64,000 bases of DNA, taken from Nonomuraea basaltis. Its GTDB lineage: Bacteria > Actinomycetota > Actinomycetes > Streptosporangiales > Streptosporangiaceae. The stretch spans positions 62,001 through 126,000 of the forward strand of contig NZ_VCJS01000001.1 in assembly GCF_005893125.1 (NCBI RefSeq), read 5' to 3'. Positions 15,868-23,912 of the stretch are shown here, piece after piece (the stretch's first letter is position 1; each line of letters opens with the position of its first letter). The notes below the pieces were generated by a model, which did not search any database, was not told the DNA's origin, and worked only from the letters and a program-made list of their open reading frames with translations. The position numbers and the translations under genes are program-made.

Positions 15868-17442
15868 ATGGCCGACGACCGCTTCCACGTTTACGACACG
15901 ACGCTGCGTGACGGCGCACAGCAGGAGGGCCTCAGCCTGACCGTCGCCGACAAGCTCGCCGTCGCTCGTCACTTGGATGGCTTGGGCGTCGGTTTCATCG
16001 AAGGGGGCTGGCCGGGCGCCAATCCCAAGGACACAGAGTTCTTCAGGCGCGCTCAAACAGAGCTCGACCTGAAGCACGCGCAACTAGCCGCGTTCGGCGC
16101 GACCCGCCGGGCCGGTGTGAAGGCAGCCGACGACCCATTGGTGGCCGCTTTGCGCGAATCCGGCGCGCCGGTCGTGACCCTTGTCGCCAAGAGCCACGAC
16201 CGGCACGTGGAGCTGGCCCTCCGCACGACTCTCCAGGAGAACCTCGCGATGATCCGCGACACGGTCTCTCATCTTCGTGCGGAGGGACAGCGGGTCTTCC
16301 TCGACGCCGAGCACTTCTTCGACGGTTACCGGTCCAACCCAGCCTACGCGCTGGAGGTCCTCAAAACCGCCGCCGAGGCAGGAGCCGACGTCATCGCCCT
16401 GTGCGACACGAACGGCGGCATGCTCCCCGACGAGCTGGCCGGCATCGTCCACGAGGCCGTCCAGGCCGGCGCCCGCGTCGGCATCCACTGCCACGACGAC
16501 ACCGGCTGCGCGGTCGCCAACACGCTGGCCGCGGTCAAGGCGGGGGCCACGCACGTCCAGGGCTGCGCCAACGGCTACGGCGAGCGCTCCGGCAACGCCA
16601 ACCTCTTCACCGTCGTCGCGAACCTCCAGCTCAAGCGGGGCTTCGACCTCGTGCCGCCGGACGCGCTCGCCGACATGACCCGCATCGCCCACGCGATCAC
16701 CGAGGTCACCAACGTCACCCCCAACTCGCACGCCCCCTACGTGGGCATGTCCGCCTTTGCCCACAAGGCCGGCCTGCACGCCAGCGCCATCAAGGTCGAC
16801 CCCAACCTCTACCAGCACATCGACCCGGCGGCCGTCGGCAACGACATGCGCATGCTGGTCTCCGACATGGCCGGCCGCGCCTCGGTCGAGCTCAAGGGCC
16901 GCGAGCTGGGCTACGAGCTCACGCCCGAGCACACCAAGACGCTGGTCGAGCGGGTCAAGGACCTGGAGTCCAAGGGCTTCACGTTCGAGGCCGCGGACGC
17001 CTCGTTCGAGCTGCTGCTGCGCGACACCGTGCTCGGGGAGCGCAAGCGCCACTTCGCGGTCGAGTCGTGGCGCGTCATCGTCGAGCGGACGAAGGGCGGC
17101 GAGCTGGTCAGCGAGGCCACGGTCAAGGTGCACGCCAAGGGCGAGCGCATCGTGGCCACCGGCGAGGGCAACGGCCCCGTCAACGCCCTGGACAGGGCCG
17201 TGCGGCTGGCGCTGGAGCAGCTCTATCCCGAGCTGGCCAGACTGGAGCTGGTGGACTTCAAGGTCCGCATACTCGAGGACACCCACGGCACGGACGCCAT
17301 CACCCGGGTGCTCATCACCTCGAGCGATGACACGGGCGAGTGGGCAACGGTCGGGGTCGCGGAGAACATCATCGAGGCCTCGTGGCAGGCGCTTGAGCAG
17401 GCGGTCACGTACGGCCTGCTGCGCGCGGGCCGCGACTGCTGA
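15868..17442 (+). CDS. cimA: (R)-citramalate synthase
   Basis: 524 residues of the isopropylmalate/citramalate synthase family, CimA subgroup. It condenses pyruvate with acetyl-CoA to citramalate, opening the threonine-independent route to isoleucine. The TIM-barrel part (1 to about 370) has 'YDTTLRDGAQQEGLSL', metal His pair in 'GIHCHDDTG' and 'GCANGYGERSGNANL'. The C-terminal LeuA dimer/allosteric domain (about 400-524) would bind isoleucine. The 'QQEG' and 'GGWPGANPKD' variants separate it from LeuA. ATG 15868 was chosen by homology start. It lies behind an attenuator with a Leu/Ile leader peptide. Confidence 0.93.
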   Translation: MADDRFHVYDTTLRDGAQQEGLSLTVADKLAVARHLDGLGVGFIEGGWPGANPKDTEFFRRAQTELDLKHAQLAAFGATRRAGVKAADDPLVAALRESGAPVVTLVAKSHDRHVELALRTTLQENLAMIRDTVSHLRAEGQRVFLDAEHFFDGYRSNPAYALEVLKTAAEAGADVIALCDTNGGMLPDELAGIVHEAVQAGARVGIHCHDDTGCAVANTLAAVKAGATHVQGCANGYGERSGNANLFTVVANLQLKRGFDLVPPDALADMTRIAHAITEVTNVTPNSHAPYVGMSAFAHKAGLHASAIKVDPNLYQHIDPAAVGNDMRMLVSDMAGRASVELKGRELGYELTPEHTKTLVERVKDLESKGFTFEAADASFELLLRDTVLGERKRHFAVESWRVIVERTKGGELVSEATVKVHAKGERIVATGEGNGPVNALDRAVRLALEQLYPELARLELVDFKVRILEDTHGTDAITRVLITSSDDTGEWATVGVAENIIEASWQALEQAVTYGLLRAGRDC

Positions 17443-17483
17443 CCGCCCGCATGGGGGCGCGCGGCGCCCCCAGCAGGCAGGCC

Positions 17484-19115
17484 TCAGAAGAGGTCGGACG
17501 GGAACGAGACGCCCTCGACCGTGACCTTCCCGCCGGAGCAGGACACCTTCGGCGAGTCCGTGCCCGGCACGATCACCGTGAGCAGCGACTTCGCCGCCGG
17601 CGACACGACGACGTTGGCCGGCTGCTTGGACAGGTACGTCGGCGACACCCAGCCCAGCTTCCCGCCGCGCTCCACCTTCTGCCCGCCGACCCGGTCGCAT
17701 GACGACGACAGCTGCACCAGCGTGACCTTGAACTTCCCGTCGCCCAGCACGACCTTGCCGCCGCCGTTGGAGATCAACTTGAACGACGGGGCGAACCGCC
17801 ACATGTTCCTGACCCTCTTGCCGCCCCCCGCCGTGTCCAGCACCGCCATCACGTCCTCGCCGTGGTTCACCAGCACGGAACGGGTCCGGCTCACCCCGTA
17901 CGCCTTGTCGGTCACCCGGAACGACTGGCGGTCCTTCCCGTACGAGGACTTGGTGAGCTGGGAGGAGGTGCGCGGCTGGAACCGGGCCCCGACCACCGCC
18001 GGGACGTTGTGCGCCTCCGGTGAGAGCGTCCAGTGGCGGTAGGAGCTCTGCTCGTAGGAGTGGAAGCCCCCGTCGACGAGGATGTCGCGGCCCTGCGCGT
18101 AGTACGTCACGCCCAGGTGGTCCTCGTGCCCGTGGTACTTCATGCCCGGCCCGAACCTGATCGAGTAGTACGCCGACTCCGGCTTGCCCCAGGCCGTCCG
18201 GCCGAACACGTAGCCCGCCCGGTACGCCTTGACCTCCTGCTTCGGCGTGCCGGTCTCCATCTTCGGCTCGGTCTCGGCGCTGCCGTCCCCGAGGGGAACC
18301 ATGTATCCGTTCGGCATGGTCGAGTGGGCGATGAAGTCCTTCAGCGCCTCGGCCCGGGAGGAGATCGCGCCGGGCACCTTGCGGCCGCAGGACTTCATGT
18401 TCGTCATCGCGACCTGGAGCCGGCCGTACACGTAGACCGCGTACCGCGGCGCCTGCTCCATCAGCGCGCCCTGCGCGTCGACGTCGAGCTTGACCGTGCC
18501 GGTGAGGCGCTTGGAGGCCAGGTTCGCCCAGTCCTCGCGGCCGTACCTGCAGCCGATGCCCATGAGCGCGATGTCCTGGTCGATGCCGTGGTTGTGGCCC
18601 TTCTTGTAGAGCCGCGCGTCGGAGAGCAGCCTGGCGTGCGTCGCCAGGCTGTCCTTCAGCCAGCTCTCCTTGACGTGCCTGCTCAGGCAGAGCAGCGGCT
18701 GGCTGCGCAGCGAGACCGGGTGGTCCTTCCACACGTACGCCTTGGTGCCGCGGGCACCGTACTTGTTGTTCGCGACCCAGTCCTTGGCGATCTCCTTGGC
18801 GCGCTCCAGATACTGCTCCTCGCCGCTGTTCTCGTACTCGACGACCAGCGTGCCCATCCAGCGCAGCGACTGGAACACGTACTCCCACGAGCGGTTCCGG
18901 TACGGGCTCGCACCCCAGTTGATCTTCTTGCCCAGCTTGTACGCCGGCAGCCCCACCAGCGAGATCTCGCCCCGCATGACGTCGCCGGCCGTCGGCGTGC
19001 CGGGCAGCCAGTCGCCCTGACACTCCGCGGTACGCGTCACCTTGTCGGCCTGCGCAGGGCTCACGAACCCGCCGATTGCGAGTGTGAGGGCAAGAGGTAT
19101 CGCGAGCTGGCGCAC
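17484..19115 (-). CDS. Secreted heparinase II/III-like polysaccharide lyase
   Basis: 543 residues from GTG 19115, chosen because GAAAGGAA lies just upstream and the frame then opens with a signal peptide (MRQLAIPLALTLAIGGFVSP, cleavage after AQA). An alginate-lyase-like alpha/alpha barrel spans about 60-300 with 'GHNHGIDQDIALMGIG', and the heparinase II/III beta-sandwich domain follows with 'YHGHEDHLGVTYYAQGRDIL' at about 390. It should cleave a uronic-acid polysaccharide by beta-elimination; the substrate is unknown. It is convergent with cimA, 41 bases away. Confidence 0.85.
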   Translation of the reverse strand: MRQLAIPLALTLAIGGFVSPAQADKVTRTAECQGDWLPGTPTAGDVMRGEISLVGLPAYKLGKKINWGASPYRNRSWEYVFQSLRWMGTLVVEYENSGEEQYLERAKEIAKDWVANNKYGARGTKAYVWKDHPVSLRSQPLLCLSRHVKESWLKDSLATHARLLSDARLYKKGHNHGIDQDIALMGIGCRYGREDWANLASKRLTGTVKLDVDAQGALMEQAPRYAVYVYGRLQVAMTNMKSCGRKVPGAISSRAEALKDFIAHSTMPNGYMVPLGDGSAETEPKMETGTPKQEVKAYRAGYVFGRTAWGKPESAYYSIRFGPGMKYHGHEDHLGVTYYAQGRDILVDGGFHSYEQSSYRHWTLSPEAHNVPAVVGARFQPRTSSQLTKSSYGKDRQSFRVTDKAYGVSRTRSVLVNHGEDVMAVLDTAGGGKRVRNMWRFAPSFKLISNGGGKVVLGDGKFKVTLVQLSSSCDRVGGQKVERGGKLGWVSPTYLSKQPANVVVSPAAKSLLTVIVPGTDSPKVSCSGGKVTVEGVSFPSDLF

Positions 19116-19269
19116 GCCAGTTCCTTTCGGGACAAAAGATGAGGGTGGGACATGCTTTCGAATGGCGATCAGCCGGTCAAGGTGAATGCCTGATTCGTTA
19201 ACCACCCGATGCAGTCGCCTGATGCTCGCACCCGGCACCCTGGCTGGCGAGCGGTGGGCCCGCCGCGAC

Positions 19270-19878
19270 ATGCTGGTGCCCGTGACATTCGACGACCTCG
19301 TGATCCCGGACACACCCGCCTGCCGCGGCGCGCTCGAAGTGGCCAGCCGCTACCACTCGCCGTCGCTGCTCAACCACTCGATCCGCGCCTACCTGTGGGC
19401 GGCCGCGTACGCGCGGGACAACGGCATCGCCTTCGAGGCCGAACTGCTGTACGTGTCGGCGATGCTGCACGACATCGGCCTGGTCGCCGAGTTCGACAGC
19501 CACACAGTGCCGTACGAGGAGGCGGGCGGTCACGTGGCCTGGGCCTTCTGCGCCGGGGCCGGCTGGTCGCCCGAGCGCAGGCTACGCGCCTCCGAGGTGA
19601 TCATCCGGCACATGTGGGAGGAGGTGCCGGTGGAGGAGGATCCCGAGGGGCACCTGCTGGAGCTCTCGACCGGCATGGACATCTCCGGCCGCCGTACCGA
19701 CGAGATCCCCGCCGACGTGCGGCGGGAGGTGCTGGAGCGCTACCCCCGGCTGGAGATTTCCAAAGAGTTCGCCGTGTGCGTCTCGGAGCAGGGGGCGCGC
19801 AAGCCGGCGAGCTTCGCCGCCCGGTTCGTGGCGGGCGGCATCGTGGACCGGATCGCGCGCAACCCGCTGGACGCCTGA
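19270..19878 (+). CDS. HD domain protein
   Basis: About 202 residues. Metal-binding HD-superfamily residues are H36 in 'LLNHSIRAYLWA', H67-D68 in 'SAMLHDIGL' and a later His in 'IIRHMWEEV'. The layout resembles the cyanamide-hydratase-like HD subgroup rather than nucleotidases, but the reaction is not known. ATG 19270 is preferred because the conserved region begins there; upstream in-frame starts at 19186 and 19222 exist and none has a clear ribosome binding site. A hairpin shared with the convergent ABM gene follows. Confidence 0.75.
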   Translation: MLVPVTFDDLVIPDTPACRGALEVASRYHSPSLLNHSIRAYLWAAAYARDNGIAFEAELLYVSAMLHDIGLVAEFDSHTVPYEEAGGHVAWAFCAGAGWSPERRLRASEVIIRHMWEEVPVEEDPEGHLLELSTGMDISGRRTDEIPADVRREVLERYPRLEISKEFAVCVSEQGARKPASFAARFVAGGIVDRIARNPLDA

Positions 19879-19881
19879 GAC

Positions 19882-19913
19882 GAGCGCGGGCCTACGCCTT
19901 GGGGCCCGCGCTC
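19882..19913. terminator. Bidirectional hairpin between convergent genes
   Basis: GAGCGCGGGCC (19882-19892) pairs perfectly with GGCCCGCGCTC (19903-19913). It lies just after the HD gene and overlaps the last codons of the ABM gene. Confidence 0.55.
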
Positions 19914-20254
19914 TCGGCGACCTCGAAGGTCCACACCTCGGAGCCCGTCGCCGCCGGCCCCTGCCCATGGCCGTGGCCCTGTCCGTGCCCCTGGGCGGCC
20001 TGGGCGGCCTGGGCGGCGGCCTGGGCGTGGCCGCGCTGGAACGCCTGGCTCTGCTGCCACTTCTGGAAGTCCTCTTCGCTGCGCCAGCGCGTGTAAACGA
20101 GATACTGCTCCGTGCCCTCCACCGGCCTCAGCAGCTCGAACCACTCGAACCCGTCGGCCGACTCCACCATCCCTGCCCGGCTGGAGAAGCGCCGTTCCAG
20201 CTCCGCCCGCATGTCGGCGGGCACGGTCAGCACGTTGATCTTCACGACGGACAA
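19892..20254 (-). CDS. Antibiotic biosynthesis monooxygenase (ABM) domain protein
   Basis: 120 residues. The ABM/IsdG-like ferredoxin fold covers residues 1 to about 70 ('VVKINVLTVPADMRAELERRF', 'FEWFELLRPVEG', 'YLVYTRWRSEEDFQKW'). This resembles HmoA/MhuD-type haem-degrading proteins. A low-complexity stretch of Ala/Gln then His/Gly/Gln (about 74-100) interrupts the C-terminus and comes from short tandem repeats. It lies 23 bases after the AmaP gene and may be the last gene of that operon. Confidence 0.75.
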   Translation of the reverse strand: MSVVKINVLTVPADMRAELERRFSSRAGMVESADGFEWFELLRPVEGTEQYLVYTRWRSEEDFQKWQQSQAFQRGHAQAAAQAAQAAQGHGQGHGHGQGPAATGSEVWTFEVAESAGPKA

Positions 20255-20277
20255 CGGGAACCCCTCTCGTGAGCGCC

Positions 20278-20865
20278 TCAGTGCACCACCCGATGCGGCG
20301 CAGATGAGGGCTCCAGGCTAACGCGGGCCACCGCCGGCACATGATCCCGGTCCAGCGCGTCGCGCAGGTGCGGCAGCGTCACCGTGGACAGGTGCCAGGT
20401 CAGCTCGCTCATCGGGACCGACTCGTCGGCGACGAGGCTCAGCCGTACCTCGGGCCGGCCCTGCGAGTGCGCCACGCCGGCGTCGGCGCTCAGCACGGCC
20501 GGGCACGACTCGACGTCGGCCGCCACCGCCTGCGCCATCCCGCCCGCCGACAGCTCCGTGACCCCGGTCGGGCCCCCCTCCAGTCGCACGACGCGACGCG
20601 TCTCCCAGCGGCCCTGCGCGAACAGCCAGCGCAGGCCCAGCAGCGCGATGACGATCGACGCGACGGCCACCGCCCACCAGATCCACCAGCCGTGCAGCGC
20701 GAAGAACGCCCGCATGCCGTCGTCCACGATCGGGGTCCGCGCGGCGGCCGAGTCCTGCGGGAACGCGCCCAGCCCGCGGGCCAGCGCGACCCCGCCCAGG
20801 ATCGCCAGCGCCAGGCCGGCCAGTGCCAGCCCCCAGCGGTTGCCCCGGCTGGTCCGCCTGCTCAC
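20278..20865 (-). CDS. amaP: AmaP-like alkaline shock membrane anchor protein
   Basis: 195 residues from GTG 20865, whose first bases overlap the previous gene's stop (GTGA). Two membrane segments lie at about residues 13-31 and 58-78. The cytoplasmic C-terminal half resembles an Asp23-like domain, as in AmaP of Firmicutes, which anchors Asp23 to the membrane. It is the sixth gene of a translationally coupled Asp23 operon; the role in envelope stress is inferred from family and context. Confidence 0.7.
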   Translation of the reverse strand: MSRRTSRGNRWGLALAGLALAILGGVALARGLGAFPQDSAAARTPIVDDGMRAFFALHGWWIWWAVAVASIVIALLGLRWLFAQGRWETRRVVRLEGGPTGVTELSAGGMAQAVAADVESCPAVLSADAGVAHSQGRPEVRLSLVADESVPMSELTWHLSTVTLPHLRDALDRDHVPAVARVSLEPSSAPHRVVH

Positions 20866-21581
20866 TTCCGCTCCTTGACGTCGACGACCACCCGGTACGG
20901 CTCGACGGGATCCAGCCCCGCCAGCCTGGTCAGCACGGCGGCGCGTACGGCCTTGCGGAACCGTTCCCTGCCCCAGCCGGACGTGGTGGCCGTGACGGTG
21001 ACCGTACGGCCCCGGATCCTGGCACGGGCCGAGTGCACCCCGGACACCTCCTCGGCGGCGTGGGCCAGGGCCCGGGTGAGGCTCTTGGGACGCAGACCGA
21101 TGATCAGGTCGGGGTCGCCGCCGCGTACCGGCACCATTCTCGGCCGCCCCGGCACCAGGGCGACGGCCAGCAAGGCCAACCCGGTCAGCGTCACGAGCGC
21201 CGCGCCGGCCAGGAACAGCGGGTCCGACCAGAGCGTCGACGAGGCCCATGCGAGCATCCGGTCGTACGGGACCAGGCGCTGCGGGCGGCCGGTCAGCGCG
21301 GAGATCGTCTCGGCGGCGACGAGCAGGCCCAGGATCGTGAGCAGGCCGGCGACGACGATGGCCGGGACCCTGCGGTGCGACCGGAAGGCCCGCACGGTCG
21401 CGCGGTCGGCCGCCCGGTCACGGGGCGGCGGCTCACCGGCCGATCGACGCGTGCCGGGCCCACCCGCCGCCGGGTCCGCGCCGGGTCCGGCGACCGGGAC
21501 GGTGCGAACCTCCTGGCCACCCTGCGCCGTCATGTCCGGCCTGCGGCCGGGTCCGTTGAAGAGCGTCGTCCAGACCGTCAT
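20862..21581 (-). CDS. DUF6286-type membrane protein of the Asp23 cluster
   Basis: 239 residues from ATG 21581 (ATGA overlap with the preceding gene). A Pro/Gly/Arg-rich cytoplasmic tail (1 to about 65) is followed by two membrane segments (about 72-92 and 122-142) and a C-terminal alpha/beta region ('VSGVHSARARIRGRTVTVTA') that looks like an Asp23/AmaP-type domain. The gene is typical of actinobacterial Asp23 loci. Molecular function is unknown. Confidence 0.7.
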   Translation of the reverse strand: MTVWTTLFNGPGRRPDMTAQGGQEVRTVPVAGPGADPAAGGPGTRRSAGEPPPRDRAADRATVRAFRSHRRVPAIVVAGLLTILGLLVAAETISALTGRPQRLVPYDRMLAWASSTLWSDPLFLAGAALVTLTGLALLAVALVPGRPRMVPVRGGDPDLIIGLRPKSLTRALAHAAEEVSGVHSARARIRGRTVTVTATTSGWGRERFRKAVRAAVLTRLAGLDPVEPYRVVVDVKERK

Positions 21582-21955
21582 CGCGGGTCGCCGCCCAGAT
21601 CGGTCATGGTGATGTCCAGGCGGGTGACGGTCAGGCCGGTCTGGTAGGTGACGCGGCGGATCACGTGTTCCCTGAGTCGCACCGCCACGGCGTGCAGCGG
21701 GGACGGGTAGGCGACGCTCACGTCCATGCGGATGACGGCCAGGTCGCCGTGGACCTCGGCGCTCGACGGATGCGTCCACGGCAGGCCCCGCAGGTGCACC
21801 GCGCGCACCTCGGGGACCTCCTCGGCGGCGCAGCACGCGATCTTGGTGACCGCCCGGCCGGCGATCTCGGTGCGCCCGCGCCGCTCCGGCGGCGGAAGAC
21901 GCTGCGCGGGCACCGTCACGACATCCGCTTCGCGGCCGGGGGCGATGGTGGTCAT
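21578..21955 (-). CDS. Asp23/Gls24 family envelope stress protein (second copy)
   Basis: 125 residues. The Asp23 domain spans about 25-118: 'TEIAGRAVTKIACCAAEEVP' and 'YPSPLHAVAVRLREHVIRRV'. It starts at ATG 21955 overlapping the stop of the small membrane gene. Asp23 proteins coat the inner face of the membrane through a membrane anchor in Firmicutes. A Cys pair replaces residues that are usually hydrophobic. Confidence 0.8.
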   Translation of the reverse strand: MTTIAPGREADVVTVPAQRLPPPERRGRTEIAGRAVTKIACCAAEEVPEVRAVHLRGLPWTHPSSAEVHGDLAVIRMDVSVAYPSPLHAVAVRLREHVIRRVTYQTGLTVTRLDITMTDLGGDPR

Positions 21956-22140
21956 CTGCGCCTCACGTTCAGGCCGGACAGGTTCACCTCGCCCGTCTCG
22001 GCGATCCGCCCGACCAGGAAGCCGACCGTGCCGAGCACGAGCACCAGCAGGAACGCCCCGAGGCCGCCGAACGCCGCGACCAGCCCGAGAATGATGCCGA
22101 CGGTCATGCCGATCAGCGGCATCAACTGGATGTTGTCCAT
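21952..22140 (-). CDS. Small DUF2273-like membrane protein
   Basis: 62 residues, nearly all membrane: two hydrophobic helices (about 6-26 and 28-46) followed by a short polar tail ending in RRR. It resembles the small membrane proteins (DUF2273 type) found next to Asp23 genes. Its start overlaps the 3' end of the preceding gene by 19 bases, and its end overlaps the next gene by four. It is probably a membrane anchor for the Asp23 proteins. Confidence 0.75.
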   Translation of the reverse strand: MDNIQLMPLIGMTVGIILGLVAAFGGLGAFLLVLVLGTVGFLVGRIAETGEVNLSGLNVRRR

Positions 22141-22454
22141 GATCCCTCCACGATGTCGTCGATGCGCACGTTCACCAGGCGATCTCCGGCCAGGTCCGCC
22201 ACGGCCCGGCGCACCTCGTCGGCGGTCTCCGGGAGCGGGCGGTCCATCGTGGCGACGACGGCGATCTCCACCTCGCCGTCGTCCACGGAAACCCCTACGA
22301 GCCGCTCCCCGGGCAGGTACGTGGCCACCGTCCCGAAGGGCCCGCCGGACAGTCCGGCCACCCCAGGGCAGGCCCGCACCCGCGCAGCGATGAGCCGAGC
22401 GGCCTCATCGCCACCCGCCATCGGGTCTGCCCCAGCCCGGGCAGACCCCGTCAT
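22122..22454 (-). CDS. Asp23-like small protein
   Basis: 110 residues from ATG 22454 (ATGA overlap with the preceding Asp23 gene). 'AARLIAARVRACPGVAGLSG', 'VGVSVDDGEVEIAVVATMDR' and 'ETADEVRRAVADLAGDRLVN' follow the strand/helix order of the Asp23 fold. No exact family is recognised. It is the second gene of the coupled operon. Confidence 0.65.
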   Translation of the reverse strand: MTGSARAGADPMAGGDEAARLIAARVRACPGVAGLSGGPFGTVATYLPGERLVGVSVDDGEVEIAVVATMDRPLPETADEVRRAVADLAGDRLVNVRIDDIVEGSWTTSS

Positions 22455-22960
22455 CGGACCCTGGGCTCCTGCTCGGCGCCCATCCCGGGCCCCTCCGGCT
22501 GCCGATCCCGGTCCTGGCCGGGCAGGTGTACGTCGCCGACCCTGATGTTGACCTCGGTCACTTCGAGGCCGCACATCCGCTCGACCGCCCCGATCACGTT
22601 CTTCCGCACGGCCGCCGCCAGTTCGGGGATCACCGTGCCGTACTCGGCCACCACGTCCAGGTCCACGGCCGCCTGTCGCTCGCCGACCTCCACCGACACG
22701 CCCTGCGAGATGCTCGGCTCCCCGCCGACCATGCCGCGCATGCTGCCGAACGCTCGCGCCGCACCTCCGCCCATGGCGTACACGCCCGACACCTCGCGGG
22801 CGGCGAGACCGGCGATCTTCGCGACGACGCCGTCGTCGATGCTGGTGGTGCCCCTGTCGGTGACCAGCGAGGTCGCCGAGCCGGTGTCCTGCGTTCTGGG
22901 CCGTGGCACGGTTCCCGCCTGCCCGGCCTCCGTGACCTTCGTGGACATCATGTCTGACAC
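22451..22960 (-). CDS. Asp23/Gls24 family envelope stress protein (first copy)
   Basis: 169 residues. The Asp23 domain covers about 35-145: 'DDGVVAKIAGLAAREVSGVY', 'AVDLDVVAEYGTVIPELAAA' and 'GLEVTEVNIRVGDVHLP', with disordered ends. It is the first gene of six coupled genes (22960 to 20278), so a promoter should lie in 22961-23135, which is shared with the divergent FAH gene. In Firmicutes the family responds to alkaline and envelope stress. Confidence 0.88.
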   Translation of the reverse strand: MSDMMSTKVTEAGQAGTVPRPRTQDTGSATSLVTDRGTTSIDDGVVAKIAGLAAREVSGVYAMGGGAARAFGSMRGMVGGEPSISQGVSVEVGERQAAVDLDVVAEYGTVIPELAAAVRKNVIGAVERMCGLEVTEVNIRVGDVHLPGQDRDRQPEGPGMGAEQEPRVR

Positions 22961-23101
22961 GGTCCATCACCCCCCTGTACGTCTTAGGGAGAAATAACCC
23001 CTCCTATACGGGTGATGCGCAAGAAAACGGACTCTGGGGGCAAATATGGATGATTCCTGACTTGTTTAGTGGCGGAACGTGGTGGGCCCGGCGACGTTGG
23101 G

Positions 23102-23129
23102 CTGACCCCTGTGGTGGCGGCGATAGCCT
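23102..23129 (+). promoter_or_regulatory. Putative promoter of the FAH-gltX operon
   Basis: CTGACC (23102-23107) and TAGCCT (23124-23129) are separated by 16 bp. The GTG start codon follows six bases after the -10, so the transcript would begin at or next to it, i.e. leaderless. Confidence 0.45.
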
Positions 23130-23135
23130 TGTCGG

Positions 23136-23912
23136 GTGCGTATAGCGAGGTTCTCCACAGGCGAAGGCGTGTCGTTCGGCGTGGTGGAAGGCGGTCCGGG
23201 GGAGGAGTTCGTCTCCGCGATCTCCGGCCATCCGTTCAGCCAGGTGCAGTTCACCAGCGAGCGCTACCCGCTCTCCCAGGTGAAGCTGCTGGCCCCGATG
23301 CTGCCGAGCAAGGTGGTCGCCATCGGCAGAAACTACGCCGAGCACGCGGCCGAGTTCGGCAATGAGGTGCCCGACGAGCCGCTCATCTTCATGAAGCCGT
23401 CCACCACGGTGATCGGCCACGGCGAGAACATCGCCTACCCCACGTCGCTGTCCGACCGCGTCGACTACGAGGGCGAGCTGGCCGTCGTGATCGGCCGGCT
23501 CTGCCGCGAGGTGCCGGTCGAACGGGCCAAGGACGTCATCTTCGGCTACACGTGCGCCAACGACGTCACCGCCCGCGACCTGCAGAAGAAGGACGTGCAG
23601 TTCACCCGGGCCAAGGGGTTCGACACGTTCTGCCCGCTCGGGCCGTGGATCCAGACCGACCTGGACGCGAGCGACCTCGCGCTGACGACCACGGTCAACG
23701 GCGAGGTGCGCCAGAGCGGCCGCACCAGCCAGCTCATCAACGACATCCCCGCGCTGGTGGCCTACGTCAGCGCGGTCATGACGCTGATCCCCGGCGACGT
23801 CATCCTGACCGGCACCCCGGCAGGCGTCGGCCCTCTCCAGATCGGTGACGAGGTCAGCGTCGGCATCGAAGGCATCGGCACACTCACGAACAAGGTGGTC
23901 TCCCGTGACTGA
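23136..23912 (+). CDS. Fumarylacetoacetate hydrolase family protein
   Basis: 258 residues with the FAH-type Mg-dependent hydrolase/isomerase fold. Visible are '[16 protein letters not shown]', '[15 protein letters not shown]', metal ligands in '[12 protein letters not shown]', and '[14 protein letters not shown]' plus 'TGTPAGVG'. Members hydrolyse or decarboxylate acylpyruvates and 2-hydroxyhepta-2,4-diene-dioates; an oxaloacetate/acylpyruvate activity is common in the position before gltX, but this cannot be proved here. GTG start, apparently leaderless. It overlaps gltX by eight bases. Confidence 0.9.
   Translation: MRIARFSTGEGVSFGVVEGGPGEEFVSAISGHPFSQVQFTSERYPLSQVKLLAPMLPSKVVAIGRNYAEHAAEFGNEVPDEPLIFMKPSTTVIGHGENIAYPTSLSDRVDYEGELAVVIGRLCREVPVERAKDVIFGYTCANDVTARDLQKKDVQFTRAKGFDTFCPLGPWIQTDLDASDLALTTTVNGEVRQSGRTSQLINDIPALVAYVSAVMTLIPGDVILTGTPAGVGPLQIGDEVSVGIEGIGTLTNKVVSRD

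Noticed and set aside
15740..15868. T-box riboswitch for cimA
   Set aside because: No T-box sequence or specifier-loop stem I architecture is visible, and the leader is too short; a leader-peptide attenuator fits better.
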